DNA of 64,000 nucleotides from contig NZ_JABZEC010000001.1 in NCBI RefSeq assembly GCF_013385145.1, positions 186,001-250,000 on the forward strand, written 5' to 3'. The notes below the pieces were generated by a model. The model saw nothing but the letters and a program-made list of their open reading frames with translations. It made no database searches and was not told the DNA's origin. Made by a program: the position numbers and the translations under genes. How positions within the stretch are numbered: the first letter of the stretch is position 1; every line of letters starts with the position of its first letter. The DNA is from Bombilactobacillus apium. Its GTDB lineage: Bacteria; Bacillota; Bacilli; Lactobacillales; Lactobacillaceae. Of this stretch, positions 10,836 to 20,340 are shown in pieces.

Positions 10836-10886
10836 TTCTAGGCAAAGAAAATTTGCTAAAATTAAAGCTCAGTTAGCTGCCTAGAA
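10836..10886 (-). terminator. Inverted repeat downstream of the BspA-like pseudogene
   Basis: TTCTAGGCA and TGCCTAGAA form a 9-bp inverted repeat with a long loop, just beyond the last stop of the minus-strand surface-protein pseudogene. It is probably its former terminator, although no T run follows directly. Confidence 0.4.
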
Positions 10887-12850
10887 TTAGTCTTCTTGTT
10901 TAGTATAGTAAATGTCTGGAGCTTGACTTTCATCGCTAGCGGTAACTATTTGTTCTGCGATACGCAGTTTGACTGGGCTGGTAATTAGCAAATTTGGGGG
11001 CGATGAACTCATCCCAAACGCCACTACTCCATTGATGATAGATCTTTTGATAGGTAACTTTATCAATCTGAATATTGCGCACTAAAATTGCGGTTTGAAG
11101 AATAACTACGTTGCAGACCATTAGGAAAATGGACGACAATATTTCGAGTAAGCGTTTTTCTTTCTTGTCTAGTATAGCTTTGATGTTGAACTTGGGCTGG
11201 AATGGTCTGCTGATTATCTTTGTTGGCCACAATCGTGGTTGGATTAGTTGTAGCCTCGTTAACTTGGTAGCCAGCAGGTAGTCGGTAAACAAGGGGATCG
11301 CCAGCGTAACCGCTGATTTCTTGAGTTTTTACAATTTTATTTTGCTGATCAAGGTATTGAATAGTTACTTTCTGTGATCTTTGATTGTAGAAAATATCAA
11401 CTGTTTGGTCGGACGTGCTAGCGCTAATTACTTGAACACTAACTTCCTTTTGACTAGGCTCATAACCGACGATTTGTGGCAAAGTATACTTTTGCCAATT
11501 GGCGTTTGACCAGCTGCCATAAGTTCGAGTGCCATCGTTATTAATTATCATTGGATGAAAAATAGTTGCCGTTTGGGTTTCCGTATGCATCTCGCCGTTA
11601 GGTTGATAAATATTAATAGTTCTGGTTGCGGTATGCGTTTGGATAGTTCTTGTGAATCTAGGGAGACTATCCCATTCGTAAGTATTGGTCTGATTGTGAC
11701 TATTTAAGTTTACTAGCTCGTCAGAGCTATACTTTTGACCCCTTTGATAACCGCTAATGGCCACCCAGTGAGATGAGCTAATGTGGCGATTAGTTCCGGG
11801 GATTTTGGTTCCCGGTCTAGGAACTGTTGGTAAAGCAATCGCCCTACACAAGTTAGGACGATTAGATTCCGGGTTGAGATAAGTATTTGCACCTAAGACT
11901 AGATGAGATAGGTTATAATATTTATAAAATAGATGGTAGGGAATATTTGATAAATGGACGGTATTAAAGTTGGCCAAATCCAAGTTAATTAGACTGAGAC
12001 AGCGATAGAACATAGCATTCATATTGACTACCTTAGTAGTATTAAATTTTTTTAGATCCAGATTAGTCAAACTAACACAGTTTTTGAACATCCCGGCAAT
12101 GCTAGTTGTATTGATAGTATTCAAATTTTCTAAATTGATGATTTCTCTAAGGTTTGCCAAATTTGCGAATAAAAAATTGGTACTTACGTTAGTCATAACC
12201 CCAAGATCGAACTGAATTTGGGTTAGTTTAGGGGGCCGTTCATCGTTAGATTGTAAGACGGTGCTTCCAATAGAGTTATAATAACCTCTTCGACCCAAAG
12301 TTCCCTGATGAAAGTGAAGCTGGTTTTTTTCGCCATCATGCAGATATTCTCACTTGCTGTTACCCCAAGTTCTGATTGTCGGTGTTGCTGTTTTCGTCGA
12401 GACAGCAGTCTTGGTTGGCGCCGGAAGCTGAGGATCAACAGGGGCTGGCTGAGATTGATTTGAAGTCGATTCTAGGGGGATGTCGGCTTGCTTGCTGAAT
12501 GATCTGTAGGGTGACTTTAGAACTATCCACTGGTTCGCCTTCATCATTTTGAGAGGAAACCGGTTGATTTGATTGATCTGATTGGGAGATCTTGGCCGGT
12601 TTTTTTCGCTCGTGAAGGATTTTGGGAAGTAACAGCAGTCGTTGAAGTTGCCTTAGGGCTTATAGAATTTGCCGCGGGAGTGGTTGTGGGGTCCCGCTTT
12701 AGTTTTGTAATTCCGACTTGTCTCAGTTTGATTAATTGTGGGTTTGCTAGCTGTTACAGCTTGGAACTGTTTGGGGCTTAAAGCCCAGCCACAAACTAAT
12801 CCCAGCACCGTGCTAGTTAAAGCTAACGATTTATTTCTAGAAATATTCAT
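10887..12850 (-). pseudogene. BspA-type leucine-rich-repeat / MucBP surface protein, frameshifted
   Basis: One former cell-surface adhesin-like gene read from 12850 down to 10887. The N-terminus (behind AGGAGG) is a signal peptide, MNISRNKSLALTSTVLG..., followed by low-complexity sequence in shifted frames. The largest open piece (12298-11063) has DUF285/BspA-type leucine-rich repeats (MFKNCVSLTNLDLKKFNT and the next repeat) and then MucBP-like beta domains with the QKVTIQYLDQQ signature. Near 11090 and again near 10950 the frame shifts; joining frames restores the end of a MucBP-like domain and a stop at 10887. At least four breaks make function unlikely. No LPXTG anchor was seen in the readable end. 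Confidence 0.8.
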
Positions 12851-13126
12851 TAGAAGGCCTCCTAATATAATAATTTATTCGAAATATTGTTCGTATTTTT
12901 ATGGCAACATTTTTAAATGAAATAATTATTTTTAAACTATTGGCTCTATTGAAACATAACTTCTTATACTGTTCAGGTAAATTGAACTGGAAGGGGATTT
13001 AAAGCTCTTAGTTTTTGAATAATTGGCGAAAAAACTGCAGAATATTTAGAGATGACTTGTTTAGCTGGATATCGATAACCTTAGTGCTTGCGGATGACAA
13101 AGATGAGAAAAAAGCTGAATTTAGGC
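12851..13126. other. Intergenic sequence between the pseudogene and the methionine leader
   Basis: No gene is supported here. Around 12940-13090 the minus strand reads in pieces like the tail of an insertion-sequence transposase (LRALNPLPVQF followed by stops), and GGCTCTATTGAAACA at about 12943 loosely resembles an IS end. Both are too weak to call. Confidence 0.3.
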
Positions 13127-13155
13127 TTGACTTTCTGAAAGATTCATTATAGTAT
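13127..13155 (+). promoter_or_regulatory. Probable promoter of the methionine T-box operon
   Basis: TTGACT (13127-13132) and TATAGT (13148-13153) are spaced 15 bases apart, slightly short; TAGTAT at 17 bases is the alternative -10. It lies just upstream of the T-box stem I, where transcription must start. Confidence 0.5.
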
Positions 13156-13194
13156 CACTGCAAGCAGTTAATCAAAATAGTCAACAAACAAATT

Positions 13195-13478
13195 GAGTGG
13201 GGGAAGTAGTCCACAGTTAATGTACAGAAAGCCTCGATTGCTGAAATGAGGTCGTTAACGTGAATGAAAATGACCCATGATTGGTGTACTGAGTTTACTG
13301 AAGAGTTTTTTGGTAAATAAGGTAACAATGGCCGGTACCCATTAACGTACACGCGTATAGTTGTTTTGTACGTTGTCGAGTGGTTTAGTGTCAGCTAAAC
13401 CAGAATTAGAATGGTACCACGGTCAAGCCGTTTCTATGAATTGTCTTTAAGGAGATGATTCGAGGAACGGCTTTTTTG
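13195..13478 (+). promoter_or_regulatory. T-box leader (methionine-specific) with terminator
   Basis: A tRNA-sensing riboswitch. Stem I is recognisable from GTTAA/TTAAC, with the AGAAAGCC...TTGCTGAAATGAGG distal element. The specifier-loop codon immediately after the stem is ATG (13264-13266), i.e. methionine. A stem III TGGTTTAG/CTAAACCA (13381-13402) precedes the T-box AGAATGGTACCACGG (13408-13422). TGGT would pair with the ACCA end of uncharged tRNA-Met. The antiterminator pairs AGAA/TTCT and CGG/CCG; the competing terminator is AAGCCGTT (13425-13432)/AACGGCTT (13466-13473) plus T run. The Met operon should therefore be switched on when charged tRNA-Met is scarce. Confidence 0.88.
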
Positions 13479-13524
13479 TTTGCTGATTTATCTTGAAACT
13501 AGTAAATTTTATGAGGTGAGTTAA

Positions 13525-14346
13525 ATGGTGAGAATTAAGAAAGTCGCATTATTATTGTTTAGTGTCTTAGGAATCTTATTGGTAGCAACCGGTTGTGGCC
13601 AAAAAGATCAAGATAAAACTGTCAAAGTGGGAATCAGTAGTGCTGATGCTCCAATTTGGAAGGTTGTCCAAAAACAGGTCAAGAAGGATCACATTAAGTT
13701 AAAGGTTGTGGAATTTAATGATTACAACCAACCCAATACGGCTTTATCGCAAGGTGAAGTAGATATCAATTCTTTCCAACATCAATTTTTCCTCGATGCT
13801 TGGAATAAGGCACACCACAGCGACATTGTTTCGATTGGAGTTACCATGATTCAACCAATGGCTATTTACTCCCACAAGTTGAAGAGTTTAACTGCTATTA
13901 AACCGGGAGCTAAGGTAGCTTTACCAAACGACGCTTCTAATGAAGCTCGGGCCCTACAATTATTAGAATCTGCTGGCTTAATTAGGTTGAGCCCAGCTAA
14001 GGATAATTTACCAACCCCTAAGAATGTGCGGGAAAATAAACTAAATTTGAAATTTAATGTTTTGGATGCTGCCCAAACAGCCCACTCGCTCAATGATGTT
14101 GATTTCGCGGTAGTTAATGGCAATGTTGCTCGGTCGGCTAAATTAACCGCCAAGGATCGGATTTACATTGAAAAAGTAAGTAAGAAGTCTAAGCCGTGGA
14201 TCAATATTATTGCTGTTCAAAAGAAAAACAAAGATAATGCGACCTACAAGAAGATCGTTAAAGCTTATCAAACCGAAGCAGTTCTCAAGGCAGTTAAGAA
14301 GTTATACGGTCCGCAATCTGTAGCTGCTTGGAAAATTAAATTATAA
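13525..14346 (+). CDS. metQ: Methionine ABC transporter substrate-binding lipoprotein
   Basis: NlpA/MetQ-family lipoprotein that captures methionine outside the membrane. A basic N-terminus (MVRIKK) and hydrophobic stretch end in LLVATGCG, with Cys24 as the lipidation site. The mature part has family features (QHQFFLDAWNKAH, KVALPNDASNEARALQLL, DFAVVNGNVA). It is the first gene after the Met T-box. It lies 20 bases upstream of an M20 peptidase gene that is also found inside met transporter operons of streptococci and lactobacilli. Confidence 0.95.
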   Translation: MVRIKKVALLLFSVLGILLVATGCGQKDQDKTVKVGISSADAPIWKVVQKQVKKDHIKLKVVEFNDYNQPNTALSQGEVDINSFQHQFFLDAWNKAHHSDIVSIGVTMIQPMAIYSHKLKSLTAIKPGAKVALPNDASNEARALQLLESAGLIRLSPAKDNLPTPKNVRENKLNLKFNVLDAAQTAHSLNDVDFAVVNGNVARSAKLTAKDRIYIEKVSKKSKPWINIIAVQKKNKDNATYKKIVKAYQTEAVLKAVKKLYGPQSVAAWKIKL

Positions 14347-14366
14347 GAAGAAGGAAGTTTTTAATT

Positions 14367-15701
14367 ATGGTTCAAGTTGATGATCCTTTAATTCAAGAAT
14401 CATTCCAGAATTTGGCTGCTTATATCGCTTTGCCATCAGTTTCGGCTAAGCAGCAAGCCCAGGCTGAAACCGCAACCTATCTCTGTGATTTGCTGACCGA
14501 TTTAGGGGCTCAAGTCCAAGTTTTCTCAGATTATCAGGCACCTTTAGTCATTGCTCAATTAACGCCCCAAGACCCTGAAAAAGCCAAAACAACGGTTTTG
14601 ATCTACAATCATTACGATGTGCAACCAGAAGAACCTCTGGAACTTTGGCAATCGGATCCTTTCAAACTACAACAAACAGCTGAAAAACTGATTGCTCGCG
14701 GAGCTTCTGATTGTAAGGCGGACTTAATCAGCCGAATCACTGCCTTAAAGCTTTACCGGCAAAAGCATGGTGATTGGCCATGTACGGTTAAGTTTCTACT
14801 TGAGGGGGAAGAAGAAGTTGCTAGTGAGCATTTGCCAGAGTATTTAGCGCAACACGGAGAAAGTTTACAAGCGGACCTAGTAATTTGGGAATCCGGAGGT
14901 AAGAATGACCGGGAACAATTCAGTCTGACTGCTGGCAACAAAGGCATCTTATGTTTCCAAATCACGGCTCGTTCTGCCGCAATTGATCTGCATTCCTCAT
15001 ATGCAGCGGTAGCTGATGGGGCTGCTTGGCGATTAGTAGCGGCTCTCAACACGTTACGGGCTAGTGATGGCACGATTCAAATTCCCGGTTTCTTTGATAA
15101 TGTAGTTTCCCCGACAGATCAAGAAGAAGGATATTTAAAAGCTGCCCAAACACCTGATTTGACCGAACAATGGGGTTTAACCCAAGCTTTACTGAAGCAT
15201 AAAAGTGTCAATGATAGCTTAGTCTTTCAACCGACGATTAATATTGAAGGTTTGACTAGTGGTTGGCAAGGGGCGGGAGTCAAAACGATCACTCCCAAAG
15301 AAGCGACGGCCAAGTTGGAATTTCGTTTGGTTCCTAATCAAGATCCAGAAGATTTATTTAAGAAATTAACGTGCTATTTAGAAGATCAAGGGTTTGCCGA
15401 TCTTCAAGTTGATTATCTTCTCGGGGAAAAGGGTTATCGTAGTGATTTATCTCAACCAATCGTCCAAAGTCTGATTCAGACAGCACAAGCTTGTTATGGG
15501 GGACCAGAGCAAGTCGAAGTTTTGCCTTCGAGTGCCGGGACTGGCCCAATGGAAGTTGTCAGTCGTTATGCCAAAGCCCCAATCGTATCTTGTGGGGTCA
15601 GCTATGCGCAAGCCGGAAACCATGCCCCGAACGAAAATATTCGAATTGCCGATTACGTTCAATTTATTAACTTCTTCGGTCAATTCCTCGAGCAGTTGTA
15701 G
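14367..15701 (+). CDS. M20-family dipeptidase/peptidase in the met transporter operon
   Basis: Zinc-type metallopeptidase of the M20 family, cytoplasmic (no signal peptide). Metal-site motifs are visible: YNHYDVQP (His), ARGASDCKADL (bridging Asp), EGEEEVASEHL (catalytic and metal Glu), WESGG, and the final His in GNHAPNENI. The 444-residue length matches M20 enzymes with a dimerisation (lid) domain. It sits between metQ and metN and may supply methionine from peptides or N-substituted derivatives; that role is inferred from context. Confidence 0.88.
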   Translation: MVQVDDPLIQESFQNLAAYIALPSVSAKQQAQAETATYLCDLLTDLGAQVQVFSDYQAPLVIAQLTPQDPEKAKTTVLIYNHYDVQPEEPLELWQSDPFKLQQTAEKLIARGASDCKADLISRITALKLYRQKHGDWPCTVKFLLEGEEEVASEHLPEYLAQHGESLQADLVIWESGGKNDREQFSLTAGNKGILCFQITARSAAIDLHSSYAAVADGAAWRLVAALNTLRASDGTIQIPGFFDNVVSPTDQEEGYLKAAQTPDLTEQWGLTQALLKHKSVNDSLVFQPTINIEGLTSGWQGAGVKTITPKEATAKLEFRLVPNQDPEDLFKKLTCYLEDQGFADLQVDYLLGEKGYRSDLSQPIVQSLIQTAQACYGGPEQVEVLPSSAGTGPMEVVSRYAKAPIVSCGVSYAQAGNHAPNENIRIADYVQFINFFGQFLEQL

Positions 15702-15709
15702 GAGTTCAA

Positions 15710-16774
15710 ATGACAGTCGAAAAGCAAGCAATTATTCAATTAAAAAAGATCAGTGTTCAGTTTCAGAATCAGGCGCGAACTATCGATGCAGTTCAAGATG
15801 TTTCTTTGACAGTTACCCCCGGAGATATTTACGGGATCATCGGTTATTCCGGAGCTGGTAAAAGTACCCTTGTCCGGGTGATTAACTTCTTGCAGCGGCC
15901 AACACAAGGGACGGTTACAGTGGCTGGTCAAGATTTAGGTCAACTAAGTCAAGCCCAACTGCGGCAGGCTCGAAAAAATATTGGGATGATTTTTCAACAT
16001 TTCAATTTAATGGCTTCGCGAACGGTTTTTGGCAATATCGAGTTTCCTTTATTGGATCTAAAACTATCGAAAATCCAGCGGCAAGAAAAAGTAACTAAAC
16101 TTTTGGATTTAGTTGGTTTAGCTGACTTGGCCCAACAATATCCTTCCCAACTATCAGGTGGACAAAAGCAGCGAGTGGCAATTGCTCGGGCTTTGGCCAG
16201 TGATCCCCAAATCTTGATTTCAGATGAGGCAACCAGTGCCTTGGATCCCGAAACCACTACGGAAATTCTCAACTTATTGCGTTATTTAAATAAGCAGCTC
16301 GGGATTACCATCGTGATTATTACCCACGAAATGGATGCCATTAAACAAGTCTGTAATCGAGTAGCGGTAATGGATCAGGGACAGGTGATTGAAAAGGGAA
16401 CTGTTTTGGAAATTTTCGGTCACCCTAAAGCTCCCTTGACACGCAAGTTCGTCGATTCTTCGACTCAGTTGCGACCGGCTCTCAAGCAAATTAAAGCTAA
16501 TAATTTAGTGCCTTTAGATAGTTCCAATCTGGTCGTTTTGAATTACACAGGAGAAGCTACGGAGCAACCTTTAGTCTTGGAACTTTATAAACGCTATCAA
16601 GTTAGTGCCAATATCCTTTTTAGTAATATTGAACAGCTTCAAGGAACGACGGTTGGAATTATGTTACTGCTCCTAGAAGGTGAACCAGACCAAATTCAAG
16701 CTGGTTTGGACTATCTGCGTGCTTTAAAAGTCCGTGTAAAAACGGTCGATTTGCAGAAAGTGGAGGTGGATTAG
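15710..16774 (+). CDS. metN: Methionine ABC transporter ATP-binding protein
   Basis: Cytoplasmic ATPase of the methionine importer. Walker A is GYSGAGKSTLV (about residue 45), the signature is LSGGQKQRVAIARAL, Walker B is ILISDEATSALD, followed by the H-loop THEMD. The C-terminal about 90 residues form the NIL regulatory domain (around VSANILFSNIEQLQG), which in MetN binds methionine and inhibits transport. It ends directly against metI (TAG then ATG). Confidence 0.95.
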   Translation: MTVEKQAIIQLKKISVQFQNQARTIDAVQDVSLTVTPGDIYGIIGYSGAGKSTLVRVINFLQRPTQGTVTVAGQDLGQLSQAQLRQARKNIGMIFQHFNLMASRTVFGNIEFPLLDLKLSKIQRQEKVTKLLDLVGLADLAQQYPSQLSGGQKQRVAIARALASDPQILISDEATSALDPETTTEILNLLRYLNKQLGITIVIITHEMDAIKQVCNRVAVMDQGQVIEKGTVLEIFGHPKAPLTRKFVDSSTQLRPALKQIKANNLVPLDSSNLVVLNYTGEATEQPLVLELYKRYQVSANILFSNIEQLQGTTVGIMLLLLEGEPDQIQAGLDYLRALKVRVKTVDLQKVEVD

Positions 16775-17464
16775 ATGGGAGATCTAGTCAAAACTTGGCT
16801 TCCTAATGTGGTCGCTAATTGGTCGGGAGATAATGGCTTTGTGATGGCGATTTATCAAACTCTCTATATGACTTTTGTGGCGGCTCTCTTTGCGGGGATA
16901 ATTGGTTTGATTTTAGGAATTATTTTAGTCGTGACTGCTGAAGGTAGTATTTTAGAATATCCTCACCTTTACTACTGGCTCGATAAAATTGTGAACCTCT
17001 TTCGGTCAATTCCTTTCATTATCTTATTGGCCGTAATTGGTCCTTTTACGAAGTTGATCGTCGGCCAGACGATTGGACCGACGGGAGCTTTAGTTCCTCT
17101 AGTTGTAGGAGCAGCCCCATTTTTTGCTCGGCAAGTGCAGTTAGCCTTGGTAGAAGTTGATCCCGGAGTGATTGAAGCCGCTACGGCAATGGGTTTATCA
17201 CCGTGGAAAATCATCTATCGGGTTTATTTAAAAGAAGGTTTGCCGGAATTAATTCGTTGTGGAACTTTGACAATGATTAGTTTAATCGGTCTTACCGCCA
17301 TGGCTGGAGCCATCGGTGGTGGTGGCCTAGGAAATATGGCGGTCGCTGTTGGTTACCAACGTTTTGAAAACGACGTGACTATTGTTTCCATGATTTTCAT
17401 TTTAATTTTAGTCTTTATCATTCAAGGCCTAGGAGATTGGGCGATTCGCAAACTGAAACATTAA
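16775..17464 (+). CDS. metI: Methionine ABC transporter permease
   Basis: Membrane subunit of the D/L-methionine importer (also named metP). About five hydrophobic segments are visible, with the inner-membrane EAA-type coupling loop EAATAMGLSPWKIIYRVYLK (about residues 130-149). The 229-residue length is typical. It is the last gene of the T-box-metQ-peptidase-metN-metI operon, followed by a terminator. Confidence 0.95.
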   Translation: MGDLVKTWLPNVVANWSGDNGFVMAIYQTLYMTFVAALFAGIIGLILGIILVVTAEGSILEYPHLYYWLDKIVNLFRSIPFIILLAVIGPFTKLIVGQTIGPTGALVPLVVGAAPFFARQVQLALVEVDPGVIEAATAMGLSPWKIIYRVYLKEGLPELIRCGTLTMISLIGLTAMAGAIGGGGLGNMAVAVGYQRFENDVTIVSMIFILILVFIIQGLGDWAIRKLKH

Positions 17465-17465
17465 T

Positions 17466-17511
17466 AAAAACTCCAATTATCGGGAATTTAACCTGACAAT
17501 TGGAGTTTTTT
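17466..17511. terminator. Bidirectional terminator between metI and plsY
   Basis: AAAAACTCCAATT and AATTGGAGTTTTTT form a strong stem with A/T runs on both sides. It can end the met operon (+) and plsY (-), which converge here. Confidence 0.85.
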
Positions 17512-17629
17512 ACTGGCTAATTTGAAAGTTATTCGAAAGCTAATAGTGGTACTCTGACAAAAAAATTCCACTTGGAAAAAACCCTTGTTTCCAGTACAAT
17601 AAATGACGCTCCCTTGCTATTTCCCTTTT

Positions 17630-18253
17630 CTAAGAGGATTTTTTCTTTTGTTGGAGATAGTAGGCAAGGCCAATATGAACTAAGTTTTCTTGATGATTTA
17701 GGAGACGTTTAATATTGGGCCAATGACGATAGTAAACAATGATTGTGACTACCACGGCCGCAAATAACAAGTAGAAATCGCCGGTAAATAAGATAACGAT
17801 GGTTAAAACCGGTAAGACAATTAGACTAGCCAAACTCACAGTGCTGGAGAGTAAAATGATCGTGGCAAATAAAACCGCTCCAAGAACAAACAAGGGTGGA
17901 TTATAAGCGAGCAAGATTCCAGAAGCCGTGGCCACCGCCTTACCACCTCTGAAATGTAAGAAGATGGAATAACAGTGTCCAGCTACCGCGGCCAAGCCGA
18001 CAATAATCATCCAGAAATGATCAGGAATACGGAAGAAGAGTGGTAAACTGGCAGCCAAGGTCCCTTTAAAAATATCAAGGGCTAAAACAGCAGTTCCGGG
18101 TAAGACCCCAAAAGCCCGAAAAGTATTGGTCGTTCCAATATTCCCACTACCTATTTGGCGAATGTCTTGGTGGAAAAAGATTCGGCCAATCAGATATCCC
18201 GAAGGGAAGGAACCAATTAGATATGCTAGAATAAAACAGATTACAATTTTCAA
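17630..18253 (-). CDS. plsY: Acyl-phosphate glycerol-3-phosphate acyltransferase PlsY
   Basis: Integral membrane enzyme that transfers acyl groups from acyl-phosphate to glycerol 3-phosphate, the first step of phospholipid synthesis. The hallmark loops are present: IGSFPSGYLIG near the N-terminus, GSGNIGTTNTFRAFG and HFRGGKAVATASG. The start is TTG behind GGAGG. It is divergent from parE, the usual arrangement in Firmicutes. Confidence 0.95.
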   Translation of the reverse strand: MKIVICFILAYLIGSFPSGYLIGRIFFHQDIRQIGSGNIGTTNTFRAFGVLPGTAVLALDIFKGTLAASLPLFFRIPDHFWMIIVGLAAVAGHCYSIFLHFRGGKAVATASGILLAYNPPLFVLGAVLFATIILLSSTVSLASLIVLPVLTIVILFTGDFYLLFAAVVVTIIVYYRHWPNIKRLLNHQENLVHIGLAYYLQQKKKSS

Positions 18254-18345
18254 GATAAAACCTCCGAAGTTAGGTTAGTACATCAAATATTTTAATACAA
18301 AGTAAGTAATTATTCTGTTCTTTTTTTGAAAGTAGGATTGTTTTC

Positions 18346-20340
18346 ATGACACAAAGTAATAATTATGATGATGCCGCCATTCAGATTCTGCATGGTCTGG
18401 AGGCAGTGCGGAAGCGACCGGGAATGTATATTGGTTCAACGGACGCCCGTGGTTTGCACCATTTAGTTTACGAGATTTTTGATAATGCGGTCGATGAAGC
18501 TTTAGCTGGCTACGGTGATCGAATTAATGTCACCTTAAATGCTGATAATTCAGTCACAGTGCAAGATTTTGGCCGGGGAATGCCGACCGGAATGCATGCA
18601 TCTGGAATTCCCACGATTGAAGTTATTTTGACCGTTCTCCATGCGGGGGGCAAGTTTACCGAAAATAATTACAAAACTTCCGGTGGTTTGCATGGGGTCG
18701 GTTCTTCAGTTGTTAATGCTTTGTCTTCTTGGTTAACGGTTGAAGTTGTCCGAGAGCATCAATTATACCGAGAAAAGTTTGTCGATGGTGGTCAACCGCA
18801 AGGAACCTTAGAAAAAGTTGGCCGTGTGAAACAAGTTAGTGGAACCACGGTGACCTTCCAACCAGATTCCCAAATTTTTCAAACGATTGAGTTTAATTAT
18901 GATACTTTAGCGGAGCGATTACGTGAATCGGCTTTTCTTTTAAAGGGGGTCAAGATTACTTTAACTGATCAACGTTGTCAGCCGCAGCGAGTGGAAGAAT
19001 ATTACTTCGAAGATGGGATTAAATCTTTTGTTAAATACCTCAATGAAGGTAAAGATACCCTGAAAGATGTTTTCTACTTTACGGGAGAACAAAACGGAAT
19101 CGAAGTTGAATTTGCGGGACAATATAATGATGGTTATTCCGAAAATACGATTTCTTTTGTCAATAATGTGCGGACTAGTGATGGGGGAACCCATGAGGCT
19201 GGGATGCGGTCAGGTTTAACCAAGGCCTTTAACGAATATGCCCGCAAAATTGGTCTACTTAAGGAAAATGCCAAAAATCTCGAAGGAAGCGATGTTCGCG
19301 AAGGTTTGAGTGCCGTTTTATCGGTCCGAATTCCCGAGGATTTACTGCAATTTGAAGGACAAACCAAGGGTAAATTGGGGACGCCGGAAGCTCGGAGCGC
19401 CGTGGATACGGTGATTTACGAACAGTTAACTTTCTATTTATTAGAACAAGGCGATTTTGGCCAAGTTTTAGTCAAGAAGGCCCTTAAAGCACGTGAAGCA
19501 CGCGAAGCTGCCCGCAAAGCGCGGGAAAATAGTCGTTCCGGAAAGCGGAAAAAGAAAGACCAAGGTCTCTTATCCGGAAAGTTAACGCCGGCTCAATCTC
19601 GAGATTCTAAGAAGAATGAACTCTTTTTGGTCGAGGGTGATTCAGCGGGAGGTTCGGCTAAACAGGGACGAGATCGAAAGTTTCAAGCCATTTTGCCTTT
19701 GCGAGGCAAGGTTTTGAATACCCAAAAAGCTAAGCTGGATGATATTTTTAAAAACGAAGAAATTAATACGATGATTTATACGATTGGCGCTGGCGTCGGG
19801 GCGGAATTTCAAGTTGCAGATAGTAACTACGACAAAGTTATTATCATGACGGATGCCGATACCGACGGAGCCCATATTCAGATTCTCCTGTTGACCTTCT
19901 TTTATCGCTATATGCGTCCCTTGGTTGAACAAGGTCACGTCTATATAGCTTTACCACCTTTGTATAAGTTACAAAAGAAGTCTAATAAAGGTAAAGTTGA
20001 TATTGAATATGCTTGGACGGATGCGGAACTAGAAGAATTAACCCAGCAATTTGGTGTTGGTTATAGTTTACAGCGTTTCAAAGGTTTAGGAGAAATGAAC
20101 GCCGATCAACTGTGGGAAACTACGATGGATCCGACCACTAGAACCCTAGTCCGGGTCCGAATTGATGATGCAGCCCTAGCTGAGCGGCGGGTGACAACTT
20201 TGATGGGCGATAAGGTTGCCCCGAGACGGCAATGGATTGAACAAAACGTGAAATTTAATTTAGAAGATGATGGCAGTATTATTGAAACGGAAGTTCCCAC
20301 GTCATCAGTAAAAGTGAGTGAAAATAAACATGGTAGATAA
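18346..20340 (+). CDS. parE: DNA topoisomerase IV subunit B
   Basis: ATPase subunit of topoisomerase IV, which decatenates daughter chromosomes. The GHKL ATPase motif FDNAVDEALAG, the KRPGMYIGST start region, the LHGVGSSVVNAL lid motif and the TOPRIM block VEGDSAGGSAKQGRDRKFQ are visible, and DADTDGAH carries the metal-binding aspartates. The 664-residue length and absence of a long C-terminal insert fit ParE. Pairing with parC downstream supports ParE over GyrB. Confidence 0.95.
   Translation: MTQSNNYDDAAIQILHGLEAVRKRPGMYIGSTDARGLHHLVYEIFDNAVDEALAGYGDRINVTLNADNSVTVQDFGRGMPTGMHASGIPTIEVILTVLHAGGKFTENNYKTSGGLHGVGSSVVNALSSWLTVEVVREHQLYREKFVDGGQPQGTLEKVGRVKQVSGTTVTFQPDSQIFQTIEFNYDTLAERLRESAFLLKGVKITLTDQRCQPQRVEEYYFEDGIKSFVKYLNEGKDTLKDVFYFTGEQNGIEVEFAGQYNDGYSENTISFVNNVRTSDGGTHEAGMRSGLTKAFNEYARKIGLLKENAKNLEGSDVREGLSAVLSVRIPEDLLQFEGQTKGKLGTPEARSAVDTVIYEQLTFYLLEQGDFGQVLVKKALKAREAREAARKARENSRSGKRKKKDQGLLSGKLTPAQSRDSKKNELFLVEGDSAGGSAKQGRDRKFQAILPLRGKVLNTQKAKLDDIFKNEEINTMIYTIGAGVGAEFQVADSNYDKVIIMTDADTDGAHIQILLLTFFYRYMRPLVEQGHVYIALPPLYKLQKKSNKGKVDIEYAWTDAELEELTQQFGVGYSLQRFKGLGEMNADQLWETTMDPTTRTLVRVRIDDAALAERRVTTLMGDKVAPRRQWIEQNVKFNLEDDGSIIETEVPTSSVKVSENKHGR

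Noticed and set aside
12935-13090. Possible insertion-sequence remnant (transposase-tail-like reading on the minus strand; IS6-like end GGCTCTATTGAAACA)
   Set aside because: Only about 10 residues look transposase-like, with stops around them, and no paired end or target duplication is seen.
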